Position numbers and translations under genes: made by a program. DNA of 64,000 bases, taken from NCBI GenBank assembly GCA_004213025.1, contig SHBC01000001.1:52198-116197 (forward strand), written 5' to 3'. This document shows, in pieces, positions 55,012-64,000 of the stretch. The notes beneath the pieces were generated by a model. It saw only the letters and a program-made list of their open reading frames with translations, ran no database searches and was not told where the DNA came from. Each line of letters opens with the position of its first letter. The first letter of the stretch is position 1. This DNA comes from SAR116 cluster bacterium (lineage in GTDB: Bacteria; Pseudomonadota; Alphaproteobacteria; Puniceispirillales; Puniceispirillaceae).

Positions 55012-55636
55012 CCCGCCTGTCTCCCGTTTTGGTCTCACGCAGCTGCCGCACTGGGCCATCCAGAATGGCCAGAAGCGCCTGCCGCGCCGCGTCAACACCA
55101 TGGTCGGTCTCGATCACAGCGTCGGCCATGGCGCGTTTTGTGGCAAGCGGCATCTGGCTTTGCAGGATGGCGGCAAGCTTGTCCTCTGTCATGCCGTTGC
55201 GGCGCAGTGCCCGCCGTTTCTGTGTGTCAGGATCGACACTGCACAGAATGACGAAATCACACAAAGCCTCACCACCGGTCTCGAACAGCAGCGGGATATC
55301 AAGAACGACAAGCGGTACGCCGGTTAGCCTGCTTGTTGCCAGGAACCTGTCGCGCGATGCGGCGACGAGCGGGTGGATAATGGATTCCAGAATTCTTCGG
55401 CGCTCCGGGGCGGCGAACACCTCACCGCCAAGACGCTGCCTGTCGACCGACCCGTCCGGCGCCAGAATCTGGCCACCAAAGGCCTCCACCACCTTGCCGG
55501 TCGCCACGCCGCCAGGTGCCATCATCTCGTGAACCGCGGCATCGGCATCATGAACCGGGATATCAAGCTCGCGAAACAGCGCCGCCGTGGTCGATTTTCC
55601 CGACGCAATACCGCCTGTCAGGCCGATGATGATCAT
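55004..55636 (-). CDS. coaE: Dephospho-CoA kinase
   Basis: 210 residues. Final step of CoA synthesis. P-loop GLTGGIASGKST at residues 5-16, the DADxxVH segment (HDADAAVHEM) and the LDIPLLFETGGE signature are intact. Start overlaps the maf stop (ATGA), and the 3' end overlaps dnaQ by 8 bp. In most alphaproteobacteria aroE lies between maf and coaE; it is missing here and the genes are directly fused in an overlapping pair. Confidence 0.95.
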   Translation of the reverse strand: MIIIGLTGGIASGKSTTAALFRELDIPVHDADAAVHEMMAPGGVATGKVVEAFGGQILAPDGSVDRQRLGGEVFAAPERRRILESIIHPLVAASRDRFLATSRLTGVPLVVLDIPLLFETGGEALCDFVILCSVDPDTQKRRALRRNGMTEDKLAAILQSQMPLATKRAMADAVIETDHGVDAARQALLAILDGPVRQLRETKTGDRRDA

Positions 55637-56301
55637 GAAATGGCATCCCCGGCCGGGTTGGCCGCGGTCAGGCGCAGACCATGTTCACGAAGAAATGCGG
55701 TGATCTCGAGAAGCGGCAGCCCAAGGATGGTGTAATGACAGCCACCGATGCGGGTGAAGAGATGCAGGCCGATGGATTCGATCTGGTAACTTCCCGGACT
55801 CCACAAGGCCGCCTCGCCAAGATGGTCGAGATAGGTTTCGATCTCGGTCCCCGAAAGCTGGCGCATCACCATCTCATTGACGCCAAGATGGTGCCAGATC
55901 CGCACCCCATCACGCATCACCACCGCCGCGGTGTGCAGGCGATGTGTCTGCCCCTGAAGACGCATCAGCTGCTGCGCCGCAGCAGCTTGATCAGCCGGCT
56001 TGCCAAGCATCTCGCCATCAATCTCGAGGATCTGGTCAGCGGCAAGGAGAAACTGTCCCGGCGCGGCGGCATCTCGCGACAAGGCGGCCTGTGCCTTCAA
56101 TTCGGCAAGAATGACCGCAACATCGCCAGGCGCGATCCCCTCTGCGGCGCAGCTGCCACGGATGGCCTGTTCATCTACCGGCGCGGCGCGGACGGCGATC
56201 TCAAACCCGGCATTTTCCAGAAGCCGGCGGCGCGTCATGCTGGCCGATGCCAGCAACAATGGCCCGGCTGGCAGCACAACGACAGAACCATCCCCGGTCA
56301 C
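55633..56301 (-). CDS. maf: Maf-family nucleoside triphosphate pyrophosphatase
   Basis: 222 residues. Maf proteins hydrolyse non-canonical or surplus nucleoside triphosphates. LLLASASMTRRRLLENAGF is the N-terminal Maf motif (S-A-S-x-x-R). The central catalytic region reads LLAADQILEIDGEMLGKP, where most Maf proteins have A-x-D-T/Q; SYQIESIGLHLFTRIGGCHYTILGLPL is the C-terminal signature. It differs from YceF and YhdE enough that the substrate is open. Overlaps coaE and ppsR at both ends. Confidence 0.9.
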   Translation of the reverse strand: MTGDGSVVVLPAGPLLLASASMTRRRLLENAGFEIAVRAAPVDEQAIRGSCAAEGIAPGDVAVILAELKAQAALSRDAAAPGQFLLAADQILEIDGEMLGKPADQAAAAQQLMRLQGQTHRLHTAAVVMRDGVRIWHHLGVNEMVMRQLSGTEIETYLDHLGEAALWSPGSYQIESIGLHLFTRIGGCHYTILGLPLLEITAFLREHGLRLTAANPAGDAIS

Positions 56302-57122
56302 GAATTCTGTTCCTGCCAGTTTGTGTGAAGCTGGATGACAGCCGCGGCGGTTTCCTCGACCGAGCGTCTGGTGACATCAATCACCGGCCATTGGTTCTGG
56401 GCAAACAGCCGCCGTGCGTTTCGAACTTCCTCGGTGATCCTCTCAAGGTCGGTATAAGTGACATTGCTTTCATCCGATTGCGCGATCTGCCGCGTCTTGC
56501 GGACAACACTCAGACGTTTCGGATCGTTGGTCAGACCAACAACAAACAGCTTCAGCCTGTCGATATAGTGGGCCGGAAAGGGAACATCTGGAACCAGCGC
56601 ATAGTTCGCCACCTTGTATCCCCGATGGGCAAGATACATCGATGTCGGGGTTTTCGACGTCCGCGATACGCCGACAAGCAGGATATCGGCGTCATGAAGT
56701 TCGCCCATATTCAGACCGTCATCATGGCGGACAGCGAATTCAACAGCTGCCATACGGTCGAAATAGGCGGTGTCGAGCTGGCGCTGCCCGCCGGGGCGGT
56801 TGCGCATCGGCTTGCCGAGGATCCGCCCAAGCAGATCAACAACAGGATCAAGGACCGAGACATGCGGGATGCCGCGCTCGGTACAGCGGCGCTCGAACTC
56901 GGTGCGAAGATCCTCATCCACCACACTCATCAACAGGACCCCGGGATTGCGGTCAACACCGGCAAAGACAGCGTCGACATGATTGTGGCTCCGCACGAGC
57001 GTCCACACATGTTCGGTTGTCCGCACATTGGAAAACTGGGCGACACAGGCGCGGGTGATCTGATGCACCGTCTCGCCGGTGGAATCAGACACAAGATGGA
57101 TGTGCAGGGTCGTGTCATTCAT
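56298..57122 (-). CDS. PEP synthase regulatory protein PpsR-like (DUF299 kinase/phosphorylase)
   Basis: 274 residues. The family carries out ADP-dependent phosphorylation and Pi-dependent dephosphorylation of PEP synthase (PpsR) or pyruvate phosphate dikinase (PDRP). HLVSDSTGETVHQITRACVAQF opening and the P-loop-like GVSRTSKTPTS at 151-161 are diagnostic. Start ATG 57122; the gene leads the leftward run ppsR-maf-coaE-dnaQ. Homologues of this gene flank the chromosomal origin in Caulobacter and Rickettsia, and it borders the origin-like gap here. Confidence 0.92.
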   Translation of the reverse strand: MNDTTLHIHLVSDSTGETVHQITRACVAQFSNVRTTEHVWTLVRSHNHVDAVFAGVDRNPGVLLMSVVDEDLRTEFERRCTERGIPHVSVLDPVVDLLGRILGKPMRNRPGGQRQLDTAYFDRMAAVEFAVRHDDGLNMGELHDADILLVGVSRTSKTPTSMYLAHRGYKVANYALVPDVPFPAHYIDRLKLFVVGLTNDPKRLSVVRKTRQIAQSDESNVTYTDLERITEEVRNARRLFAQNQWPVIDVTRRSVEETAAAVIQLHTNWQEQNS

Positions 57123-57567
57123 GTGGTGAAATTAGGATGTAGGATCAGGGCTGTCACGGGTTTTCACAAATCACGATCATGGCAAGGTGATGCCAGGGTG
57201 ATGCCAGGGTGGTGCAGAACACGGCCAACAGGCCAAATCCGGCGGTGGTGGCGCGGGACAATCTGCTGGGGATTTCATGTGCGCCGGTTCCGGCTTTCTG
57301 GGGATGAAACGGACCGGCCATGGGGCACATGTGAAGAAGTGGCGCTAACGCCAGACACTATCCCCATCCGGGCAACATGGATCTGCAGCCATGTAAGTAA
57401 TGGGGATTATCTGAAAACCCCCCACTCAGCCTTGATGGCAGAACATCACATCTGGTGATGAAACTGGGGATAGGGCGGGGACAAAGCTGCGATGTGAATT
57501 TTCCCCAGGCCCTACTTATCCATCAATCCCTTTATATATATCTATCTATTGTATAGAGAGTATCGCC
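57123..57567. other. Probable chromosomal replication origin (oriC) between ppsR and hemE
   Basis: A 445-bp non-coding gap with divergent genes on both sides. It contains six exact TCCCCA hexamers (minus 57267-57272, minus 57299-57304, plus 57361-57366, minus 57401-57406, minus 57465-57470, plus 57502-57507), four of them preceded by A/T in a form such as CTATCCCCA or TAATCCCCA. A TTATCCATC box (57516-57524, seven of nine matches to TTATCCACA) lies next to an AT-rich run (57525-57560, about 75% A+T) before hemE. TCCCCA is, as I recall, the weak W-box type of DnaA site in Caulobacter. An 11-bp tandem repeat (GGTGATGCCAG) is at 57186-57211. No TTAA-N7-TTAA CtrA site seen. Confidence 0.82.
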
Positions 57568-58596
57568 ATGACCAATCTCTTCCTCGACACATTATCCGGC
57601 ACCAGCCAGAAAACGCCGCCACTCTGGCTCATGCGCCAGGCTGGACGCTATCTTCCCGAATACAGACAGGTGCGGGCATCGGAACCGGATTTCATCTCAT
57701 TCTGTCTGAACCCGGAAAAGGCTGTCGAGGTTACGTTGCAGCCAATCGACAAGTTCGGATTCGATGCGGCCATCATCTTCTCCGATATTCTTCTTGTGCC
57801 ATGGGCCATGAACAGGAATGTCAGATTTATCCCGGGGCAGGGACCGGTCCTCGACCCGCTCGCCACAATCACTGACATGGACGAGGGCGATCTCGATCAG
57901 ATTGCCACGAAATTGGCGCCTGTTGCCGAGGCGCTGTCGCTTTGCAGGTCACGATTGCCAGATGACAAGGCGCTGATTGGTTTTGCCGGCGCGCCCTGGA
58001 CCATCATCACCTATATGCTGGAGGGTCAATCCTCGCGCGATTTCGCCAATGCGCGAAAATGGATGTGGGACAATGACCGGCAGTTTGACGAGCTTCTCGA
58101 GATCGTGACAAATGCGACAATTGGGTTTCTCGTGCTCCAGGCACGCGCCGGTGCGGATGCGCTGATGCTGTTTGACAGCTGGGCAAGCGCCGTGCCGGCG
58201 CATTTCCGGCAGCGTGTCGTCATTGAACCGGTGCAGAAAATCATTGCGGCTCTCAGGGGCGAGGGCATAAAACAGCCCGTTATCGGATTTCCGAAAGGCA
58301 TCGGTGAAGGGCTGCTTGCCTATTGTGATCAGACGCCGGTTGATGGTGTCGGGCTTGATCATGGTGTTGATATCGGCTGGGCGGCGGCAAATCTGCCGCG
58401 CCATATCACTTTGCAGGGCAATCTTGATCCGCTCAGCCTGATCGCCGGGGGTCCGTCGATGCACCGGGCAATTGATGCCATTCTTGGGGCATTGGCCGAC
58501 AGACCGCATATTTTCAATCTTGGCCATGGCATAACGCCGGAGACGCCCGAGCCGCATGTCCATGATCTGGTGGCACGGATACGAGGACAGATGTGA
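57568..58596 (+). CDS. hemE: Uroporphyrinogen decarboxylase
   Basis: 342 residues. Decarboxylates uroporphyrinogen III to coproporphyrinogen III. PPLWLMRQAGRYLPEYR is the signature with the substrate arginines; IIFSDILLVPWAM carries the catalytic aspartate; GFAGAPWTIITYML is the second family signature. Start ATG follows AGAGAG in the AT-rich edge of the origin-like region, so its promoter probably lies within the origin, as known for hemE in Caulobacter. Overlaps hemJ by one base. Confidence 0.96.
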   Translation: MTNLFLDTLSGTSQKTPPLWLMRQAGRYLPEYRQVRASEPDFISFCLNPEKAVEVTLQPIDKFGFDAAIIFSDILLVPWAMNRNVRFIPGQGPVLDPLATITDMDEGDLDQIATKLAPVAEALSLCRSRLPDDKALIGFAGAPWTIITYMLEGQSSRDFANARKWMWDNDRQFDELLEIVTNATIGFLVLQARAGADALMLFDSWASAVPAHFRQRVVIEPVQKIIAALRGEGIKQPVIGFPKGIGEGLLAYCDQTPVDGVGLDHGVDIGWAAANLPRHITLQGNLDPLSLIAGGPSMHRAIDAILGALADRPHIFNLGHGITPETPEPHVHDLVARIRGQM

Positions 58597-59024
58597 TGAG
58601 TTACGAGATCATCAAGGCGCTTCATGTTATTTCGATCATCGCGTGGATGGCGGGCCTTCTGTATCTGCCGCGCCTCTATGTCTATCATGCCGATACCACC
58701 ATCGGGTCGGTTCGCGCCGAGACCTTCAAGGTCATGGAGCGCCGCCTGCTGAAGGCGATCATGAATCCGGCGATGATCGCAAGCTTCCTGTTCGGCATCT
58801 GGATGCTTGTTCTCGCACCCGAATTGCTGCTCGAGATCTGGATGCAGGTGAAGGTGGTGTGTGTGTTGGCCATGGCGGGCTGTCATGGTGTGTTCTCCAA
58901 AATGCGCCGACAGCTGGAGAATGACGAGCCGCCACGACCGGGCCGTGTCTACAGGATCTGGAACGAGGTGCCGACCGTGCTGATGATCATCATCGTTGTC
59001 ATGGCTGTGGTGAAACCGCTCTGA
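58596..59024 (+). CDS. hemJ: Protoporphyrinogen oxidase HemJ
   Basis: 142 residues from ATG 58596 (TGATG overlap with hemE; GAGGACAG upstream). Four-helix membrane protein of the UPF0093 family. ALHVISIIAWMAGLLYLPRLYVYH contains the conserved histidine, and LKVVCVLAMAGCHG-like QVKVVCVLAMAGCHGVF the second histidine-bearing helix. It oxidises protoporphyrinogen IX to protoporphyrin IX. Ferrochelatase hemH, often between hemE and hemJ, is absent here. Confidence 0.93.
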   Translation: MSYEIIKALHVISIIAWMAGLLYLPRLYVYHADTTIGSVRAETFKVMERRLLKAIMNPAMIASFLFGIWMLVLAPELLLEIWMQVKVVCVLAMAGCHGVFSKMRRQLENDEPPRPGRVYRIWNEVPTVLMIIIVVMAVVKPL

Positions 59025-59049
59025 AAATTCAGCTTCATTGACATTGCGA

Positions 59050-59079
59050 TTGACGTGCACCGGCAAAATCTGTCATAAA
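59050..59079 (+). promoter_or_regulatory. Candidate promoter of rho
   Basis: TTGACG (59050-59055) and CATAAA (59074-59079) with an 18-bp spacer, about 78 bp before the rho start codon. A second TTGACA lies 12 bp upstream. The leader has no clear attenuator structure by eye. Confidence 0.45.
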
Positions 59080-59156
59080 TTTTCAACTGACCCTGGCTTT
59101 CCCCCAATATTCACGGGCCAACCCGTCGTCCCCGCCGTTACCAGCGTGTCGAGACC

Positions 59157-60416
<1,260 letters not shown>

Positions 60417-60428
60417 ACCAGGTTCCGG

Positions 60429-60941
60429 CTAGGCAAAGGCCCTCTCAAGATCAATCAGCGCCTGCTTGCGGCCCAGATTATCGGGATGCCGCGGCGACAG
60501 GCTGCTGCCACCGCCGTAATTTCCCAGCCCCCCACCTCGTTGCACAACGCGGTGGCAGGGATAGATAATCGGTATCGGGTTTGTCGAACAGGCGGTGCCG
60601 GCGGCACGCGGGGCCTGCGGCTTGCCGGCGAGGGCCGCGAACGCGCCATAACTCATCGTCGTCCCATAGGGGATCCGCGCCATCGCTGTCAGCCATAACC
60701 GTCCGGTTGCGGATTTTCCCGCCGCCAGCAATGGCAGGTCGAATGATCGTCGCTCACCGGCGAGATAGGCGGCAAGCTGGTGGCATGTTTCACGTGAAAC
60801 ATCATCCGGCTTATCGGGTTGCGTAAATCTGTCCTGATCCCAGTCGAGGCGTATCAAATGCTGGCCGTCACTGACGGCGCGCATATGTCCGAACTTGCTG
60901 TGAAATGTTGTGTGGAACAGCTCTGCCGCCGGGTCTTGCAT
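60429..60941 (-). CDS. Methylated-DNA-protein-cysteine methyltransferase (Ogt/Ada-C type), hosting parS
   Basis: 170 residues from ATG 60941, which follows AAGGAG. Removes O6-methylguanine lesions by transferring the methyl group to its own cysteine. Active site PCHR at 128-131 (C129) in NPIPIIYPCHRVV, and RIPYGTTMSYGAFAALAG with the arginine-finger helix. The usual Ile before PCHR is Tyr. Codons for residues 48-52 (VSRET) contain a complete parS palindrome, so this stretch is under a double constraint. It lies between rho and mnmE, which usually adjoin in alphaproteobacteria. Confidence 0.9.
   Translation of the reverse strand: MQDPAAELFHTTFHSKFGHMRAVSDGQHLIRLDWDQDRFTQPDKPDDVSRETCHQLAAYLAGERRSFDLPLLAAGKSATGRLWLTAMARIPYGTTMSYGAFAALAGKPQAPRAAGTACSTNPIPIIYPCHRVVQRGGGLGNYGGGSSLSPRHPDNLGRKQALIDLERAFA
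60786..60801. other. parS: parS centromere site (ParB binding)
   Basis: TGTTTCACGTGAAACA is a perfect 16-bp palindrome and an exact match to the consensus parS bound by chromosomal ParB proteins. It lies inside the methyltransferase coding sequence, about 3.2-3.6 kb from the origin-like gap. I found no second copy in the window. Confidence 0.95.
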
Positions 60942-61091
60942 GTTCATCTCCTTCATCCCCTATATGCTGGCGCCCCTATCGGCATCTGTAGCGGCGCTCA
61001 TAATGGCGTCGCCGGGACATGATATGAAACTTGATGAAGACGTCCGCCACTGATCAGGCTATATCAGCTTCGAAAGGAAGGCACCATTATC

Positions 61092-62468
61092 ATGCGCGAC
61101 GACAGCGATACCATCTTTGCGCAGGCGACACCGCCAGGACGCGCCGCCATCGCGGTGATCCGGATCAGCGGGTCGCGCGCCTTTGCTGTGCCGGCACTGT
61201 TTGGGTGCGCATTGCCAATGCCGGGTCGGTTCCAGGTGGCGCAGCTTGTCGATTCTGATGGCGGCAAGCTTGATGAGGCGCTGATCCTTGCCATGAAGGG
61301 CCCGAAATCGAGCACCGGCGAGGATATTGTCGAAATTCACGCGCATGGGTCGATGGCGGTGACAGCGGCCATCATGCGGCGGCTTGGCGAGGCGGATGGC
61401 TTGCGGCCTGCCGGACCTGGCGAATTCACCCACCGGATGTTTGCCAATGGCAAGATTGACCTTCTTGGTGCCGAGGCGCTTGCCGACCTGATTGATGCCG
61501 AGACCGACCGGCAGCGGCTTCAGGCCTGGCGCCAGCGTGACGGCGTCCTGCATCGTCCTGTCGATGGCTGGCGTGAAGCGCTGGTGCGGCTGGCGGCGCA
61601 GCTTGAAGCGGTGATCGATTTTGCCGATGAGGAGCTGCCAGCCGATATCGAGGCGCGGATCCATGCCGATACAAGGGCGCTTGCCGATGCCATGGGCGCG
61701 GTGCTTGATGATGATCATGAGGGGGAGCGCGTGCGCGCCGGCGTGACGGTCAGTCTTGTCGGCCCGGTGAATGCTGGCAAATCGACCCTTCTGAACCGTC
61801 TTGCCGGCCGCGATGTGGCGATCGTGTCATCTCAGGCTGGCACCACCCGCGATATCGTCAGCGTGCGAATCGACCTTGACGGTGTGCCGGTGACGCTTCT
61901 CGATACCGCCGGGCTCCGCGACACGGATGATGTGATCGAGGCAGAAGGGGTGCGGCGGGCGCGGAACGCCGCGCGTGAGGCTGACGCGGCGCTTCTTGTC
62001 ATTGATGCATCGACGCCTGGCTGGCGAGACGAGCTTGCGCAATTGCGGGATCTTGCCGGACCAAGCCAGGCTGTGCTGCTGACAAAGCGCGATCGCCTGG
62101 ACGCTGATGTGGCTGCTGGTGTGACGGCGGAGCTGACCGGGATCACAGGGGCCGGGTGTCTTGTATCATTGGAAAGCGATGAAAATGGTGGTGATCTTGA
62201 ACATGTTCTGGACCTGCTGCGTGGGATGGTGGTGCCGGCGAACCGTCCAGAAACGCAGAGCATCATCACGCGCGCCCGGCATCGCCATGCGCTGGCCCGT
62301 GCTGTGGAGGCGCTGCGCGCGGCGGATGAACTCGATCTTGGATCGGCGCCGGAACTGGCGGCCGAGGAATACCGGCGGGCGGCTGACAGCCTTGGCAGGC
62401 TGACCGGTCAGGTCGATGTCGAGGAGCTCCTCGACAGCATATTTTCCAGCTTTTGCATTGGAAAATAG
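61092..62468 (+). CDS. mnmE: tRNA modification GTPase MnmE
   Basis: 458 residues. With MnmG it installs the carboxymethylaminomethyl group on U34 of tRNAs. N-terminal tetrahydrofolate-binding domain (DTIFAQATPPGRAAIAVIRISG), helical domain, and inserted G domain with P-loop GPVNAGKST near residue 223-231, DTAGLRDTDD and TKRD. Ends FCIGK with the conserved C-terminal cysteine. Ribosome-binding site GGAAGG. Followed by mnmG after two repeated hairpins. Confidence 0.97.
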   Translation: MRDDSDTIFAQATPPGRAAIAVIRISGSRAFAVPALFGCALPMPGRFQVAQLVDSDGGKLDEALILAMKGPKSSTGEDIVEIHAHGSMAVTAAIMRRLGEADGLRPAGPGEFTHRMFANGKIDLLGAEALADLIDAETDRQRLQAWRQRDGVLHRPVDGWREALVRLAAQLEAVIDFADEELPADIEARIHADTRALADAMGAVLDDDHEGERVRAGVTVSLVGPVNAGKSTLLNRLAGRDVAIVSSQAGTTRDIVSVRIDLDGVPVTLLDTAGLRDTDDVIEAEGVRRARNAAREADAALLVIDASTPGWRDELAQLRDLAGPSQAVLLTKRDRLDADVAAGVTAELTGITGAGCLVSLESDENGGDLEHVLDLLRGMVVPANRPETQSIITRARHRHALARAVEALRAADELDLGSAPELAAEEYRRAADSLGRLTGQVDVEELLDSIFSSFCIGK

Positions 62469-62537
62469 CCTAAAAGGGCGCATAAAGCGCCCTGTTGGGG
62501 AAAATAGCCTGAAAGGGCGCATAAAGCGCCCTGTTAT
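62460..62537. repeat. 39-bp tandem duplication carrying the mnmE stop and a hairpin, 2 copies
   Basis: Two near-identical 39-bp copies (62460-62498 and 62499-62537). Each holds GGAAAATAGCCT followed by a stem AGGGCGC-ATAAA-GCGCCCT (stems 62475-62493 and 62514-62532). The first copy contains the real mnmE stop codon TAG; the second repeats it. There is no T-run, so these are not standard intrinsic terminators. Confidence 0.96.
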
Positions 62538-62554
62538 AACTACAGGACAGTCTG

Positions 62555-64000
62555 ATGAGTTGGGACGTGATCATTGTCGGTGGGGGGCATGCTGGCTGCG
62601 AAGCCGCCGCGGCAGCCGCCCGCATGGGCGCCTCGGTGGCGCTGGTGACGATGCGCGCTGACAGGATTGGCGAGATGAGCTGCAATCCGGCTATCGGCGG
62701 GCTTGGCAAGGGTCATCTCGTGCGCGAGATCGACGCTCTTGACGGCATCATGGCCCGCGCCATCGACGCCTCTGGCATCCAGTTCCGTATGCTCAACCGT
62801 TCACGCGGACCGGCCGTCCATGGCCCCAGGGCCCAGGCTGACCGGGCGCTGTACCGCGATGCCGTGCAGCGGCTTGTCGCGGAGGCCGGTGTTGAAGTGA
62901 TTGAAGCGGCCGTCGGCGATCTGCTGGTCAGGGAGGGTGTTTGCTGCGGTGTTGTTGATGAGGCGGGAGAGGCGCATCACGCCGGCGCGGTTGTGCTGAC
63001 AACCGGCACTTTCCTTGGCGGGTTGATCCATCTTGGTGAAGAGATGACACCGGCCGGCCGCATTGGCGAGGCACCCTCGAATATGCTGTCATCGCGACTC
63101 CGCGCGCTCGATCTGCCGGTTGGCAGGCTGAAGACCGGCACACCGCCGCGCCTTGATGGGCGCAGCATCGACTGGGACCGGCTTGATCGGCAGCCTGCGG
63201 ATGACCCGCCGGTGCCGTTCTCGACCATGACAGACCGGATCACCGTTCCGCAGATCGAATGCGCCATCACCCGCACCACCGCCGAAACGCATCGGATCAT
63301 TGCCGCATCGATCCACCTGTCTGCCGTCTATAGTGGCCAGATCGCCGGCCAGGGGCCGCGTTACTGCCCGTCGATCGAGGATAAGGTCAAACGGTTCGCC
63401 GACAAGGAATCGCACCAGATTTTTCTCGAGCCGGAAGGGCTGGAGGATCATTCGGTCTATCCGAACGGCATCTCGACAAGCCTGCCACGCCATGTCCAGG
63501 ACGATCTTGTTGCCAGCATTCCGGGATTGGAGTCAGCCAGCATCCTGCAATATGGCTATGCCATTGAATATGATTTCATCGATCCGCGGGCGTTGTCCCG
63601 GACGCTGGCGCTGAAAGCCATGCCGGGGCTGTTTCTGGCTGGCCAGATCAATGGCACGACAGGCTATGAGGAGGCGGCCGCACAGGGACTTGTCGCCGGT
63701 ATCAACGCGGCATTGCGAGCGTCGGGTTCGACCGACAGCTTCACCCTCGGGCGGGCGGATTCCTATACAGGTGTGATGATTGACGATCTGATCACGCGCG
63801 GCGCCCCCGAACCCTATCGGATGTTCACCTCGCGGGCTGAATATCGGCTGCTGTTGCGGGCCGACAATGCCGATCAGCGTCTGACCGACCGCGGTATCGA
63901 AATCGGCTGTGTCGGGTCGGTGCGGCGAGCGGCCTGGCAGGAAAAGCGTGTGGCGCTGGCCAGCGCGCGTGATCTGATCGAGGCGTCCAGCGCACGGCCG
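62555..64000 (+). CDS. mnmG: tRNA uridine-5-carboxymethylaminomethyl modification enzyme MnmG, N-terminal part
   Basis: 482 codons visible, open to the window end; full length is usually about 620. FAD-binding Rossmann motif [21 protein letters not shown] at the start, then the GidA signatures [22 protein letters not shown] and [20 protein letters not shown]. Partner of MnmE in wobble-uridine modification. ATG 62555 is preceded by ACAGGACA and lies 22 bp after the second hairpin. rsmG, parA and parB usually follow beyond this point. Confidence 0.97.
   Translation, partial: MSWDVIIVGGGHAGCEAAAAAARMGASVALVTMRADRIGEMSCNPAIGGLGKGHLVREIDALDGIMARAIDASGIQFRMLNRSRGPAVHGPRAQADRALYRDAVQRLVAEAGVEVIEAAVGDLLVREGVCCGVVDEAGEAHHAGAVVLTTGTFLGGLIHLGEEMTPAGRIGEAPSNMLSSRLRALDLPVGRLKTGTPPRLDGRSIDWDRLDRQPADDPPVPFSTMTDRITVPQIECAITRTTAETHRIIAASIHLSAVYSGQIAGQGPRYCPSIEDKVKRFADKESHQIFLEPEGLEDHSVYPNGISTSLPRHVQDDLVASIPGLESASILQYGYAIEYDFIDPRALSRTLALKAMPGLFLAGQINGTTGYEEAAAQGLVAGINAALRASGSTDSFTLGRADSYTGVMIDDLITRGAPEPYRMFTSRAEYRLLLRADNADQRLTDRGIEIGCVGSVRRAAWQEKRVALASARDLIEASSARP

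Noticed and set aside
57123..57567. CtrA sites (TTAA-N7-TTAA) in the origin region
   Set aside because: No TTAA tetranucleotide pair with the right spacing was found.
62460..62537. Intrinsic terminator after mnmE
   Set aside because: Both hairpins lack a following T-run and are followed closely by the co-directional mnmG start.

Overview
The window is about 64 kb of densely packed, moderately high-GC chromosomal DNA from an alphaproteobacterium. Support comes from gene orders typical of that class: tsaB-rimI-miaB-phoH-ybeY-corC-lnt, grpE/dnaK-dnaJ-dapB, hrcA facing rph, and Tim44-fxsA-secB-dnaQ-coaE-maf-ppsR | hemE-hemJ-rho-mnmE-mnmG. A marine SAR116-like lineage is a guess only. Almost everything is housekeeping. 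I see no rRNA, tRNA, CRISPR array, prophage or insertion sequence.

Layout. 1-5.8 kb: envelope, ribosome and tRNA-modification genes on the minus strand (lnt, corC, ybeY, phoH, miaB, rimI, tsaB). 6-9 kb: polysaccharide deacetylase, a Bax-like glucosaminidase and a NifU-type Fe-S carrier. 9.4-17.6 kb: minus-strand run mutS, glnD, murJ, trpS. 17.7-22.9 kb: malic enzyme, an adenosine-kinase-like sugar kinase, a proline-rich lipoprotein and nth. 23-32.8 kb: a nucleoside uptake and salvage island with ribokinase, nucleoside hydrolase, a 2-oxoglutarate/Fe(II) oxygenase, a BMP-type nucleoside ABC transporter, cytidine deaminase, uracil phosphoribosyltransferase and thymidine kinase. 32.8-41.9 kb: dapB, the heat-shock genes dnaJ, dnaK, grpE and hrcA, and two poorly characterised proteins. 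41-54 kb: rph-rdgB-hemW, the LpoA/RsmI/YraN/BON cluster, gshB and comM, then HIT, GNAT, XRE, Smr, Tim44, FxsA and SecB genes. 54-64 kb: the replication-origin neighbourhood.

The two strongest non-coding signals are in the last 10 kb. The 445-bp gap between the divergent genes ppsR and hemE has the features of the chromosome origin: the ppsR-homologue/hemE neighbourhood known from Caulobacter and Rickettsia, six exact TCCCCA hexamers, one TTATCCA box and an AT-rich stretch. About 3.3 kb away, inside a methyltransferase gene, is a perfect 16-bp parS palindrome. Genes on both sides are transcribed away from the gap, as expected for leading-strand genes flanking an origin.

The most unusual property is a pervasive set of short tandem duplications, mostly 10-15 bp units in 2-16 copies. 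They sit at gene ends, start codons and intergenic junctions at roughly twenty places, each with its own unit. Several duplicate start codons, ribosome-binding sites, stop codons or hairpins. Some units recur at distant loci. This looks like a genome-wide slippage or repeat-generating process rather than independent accidents.
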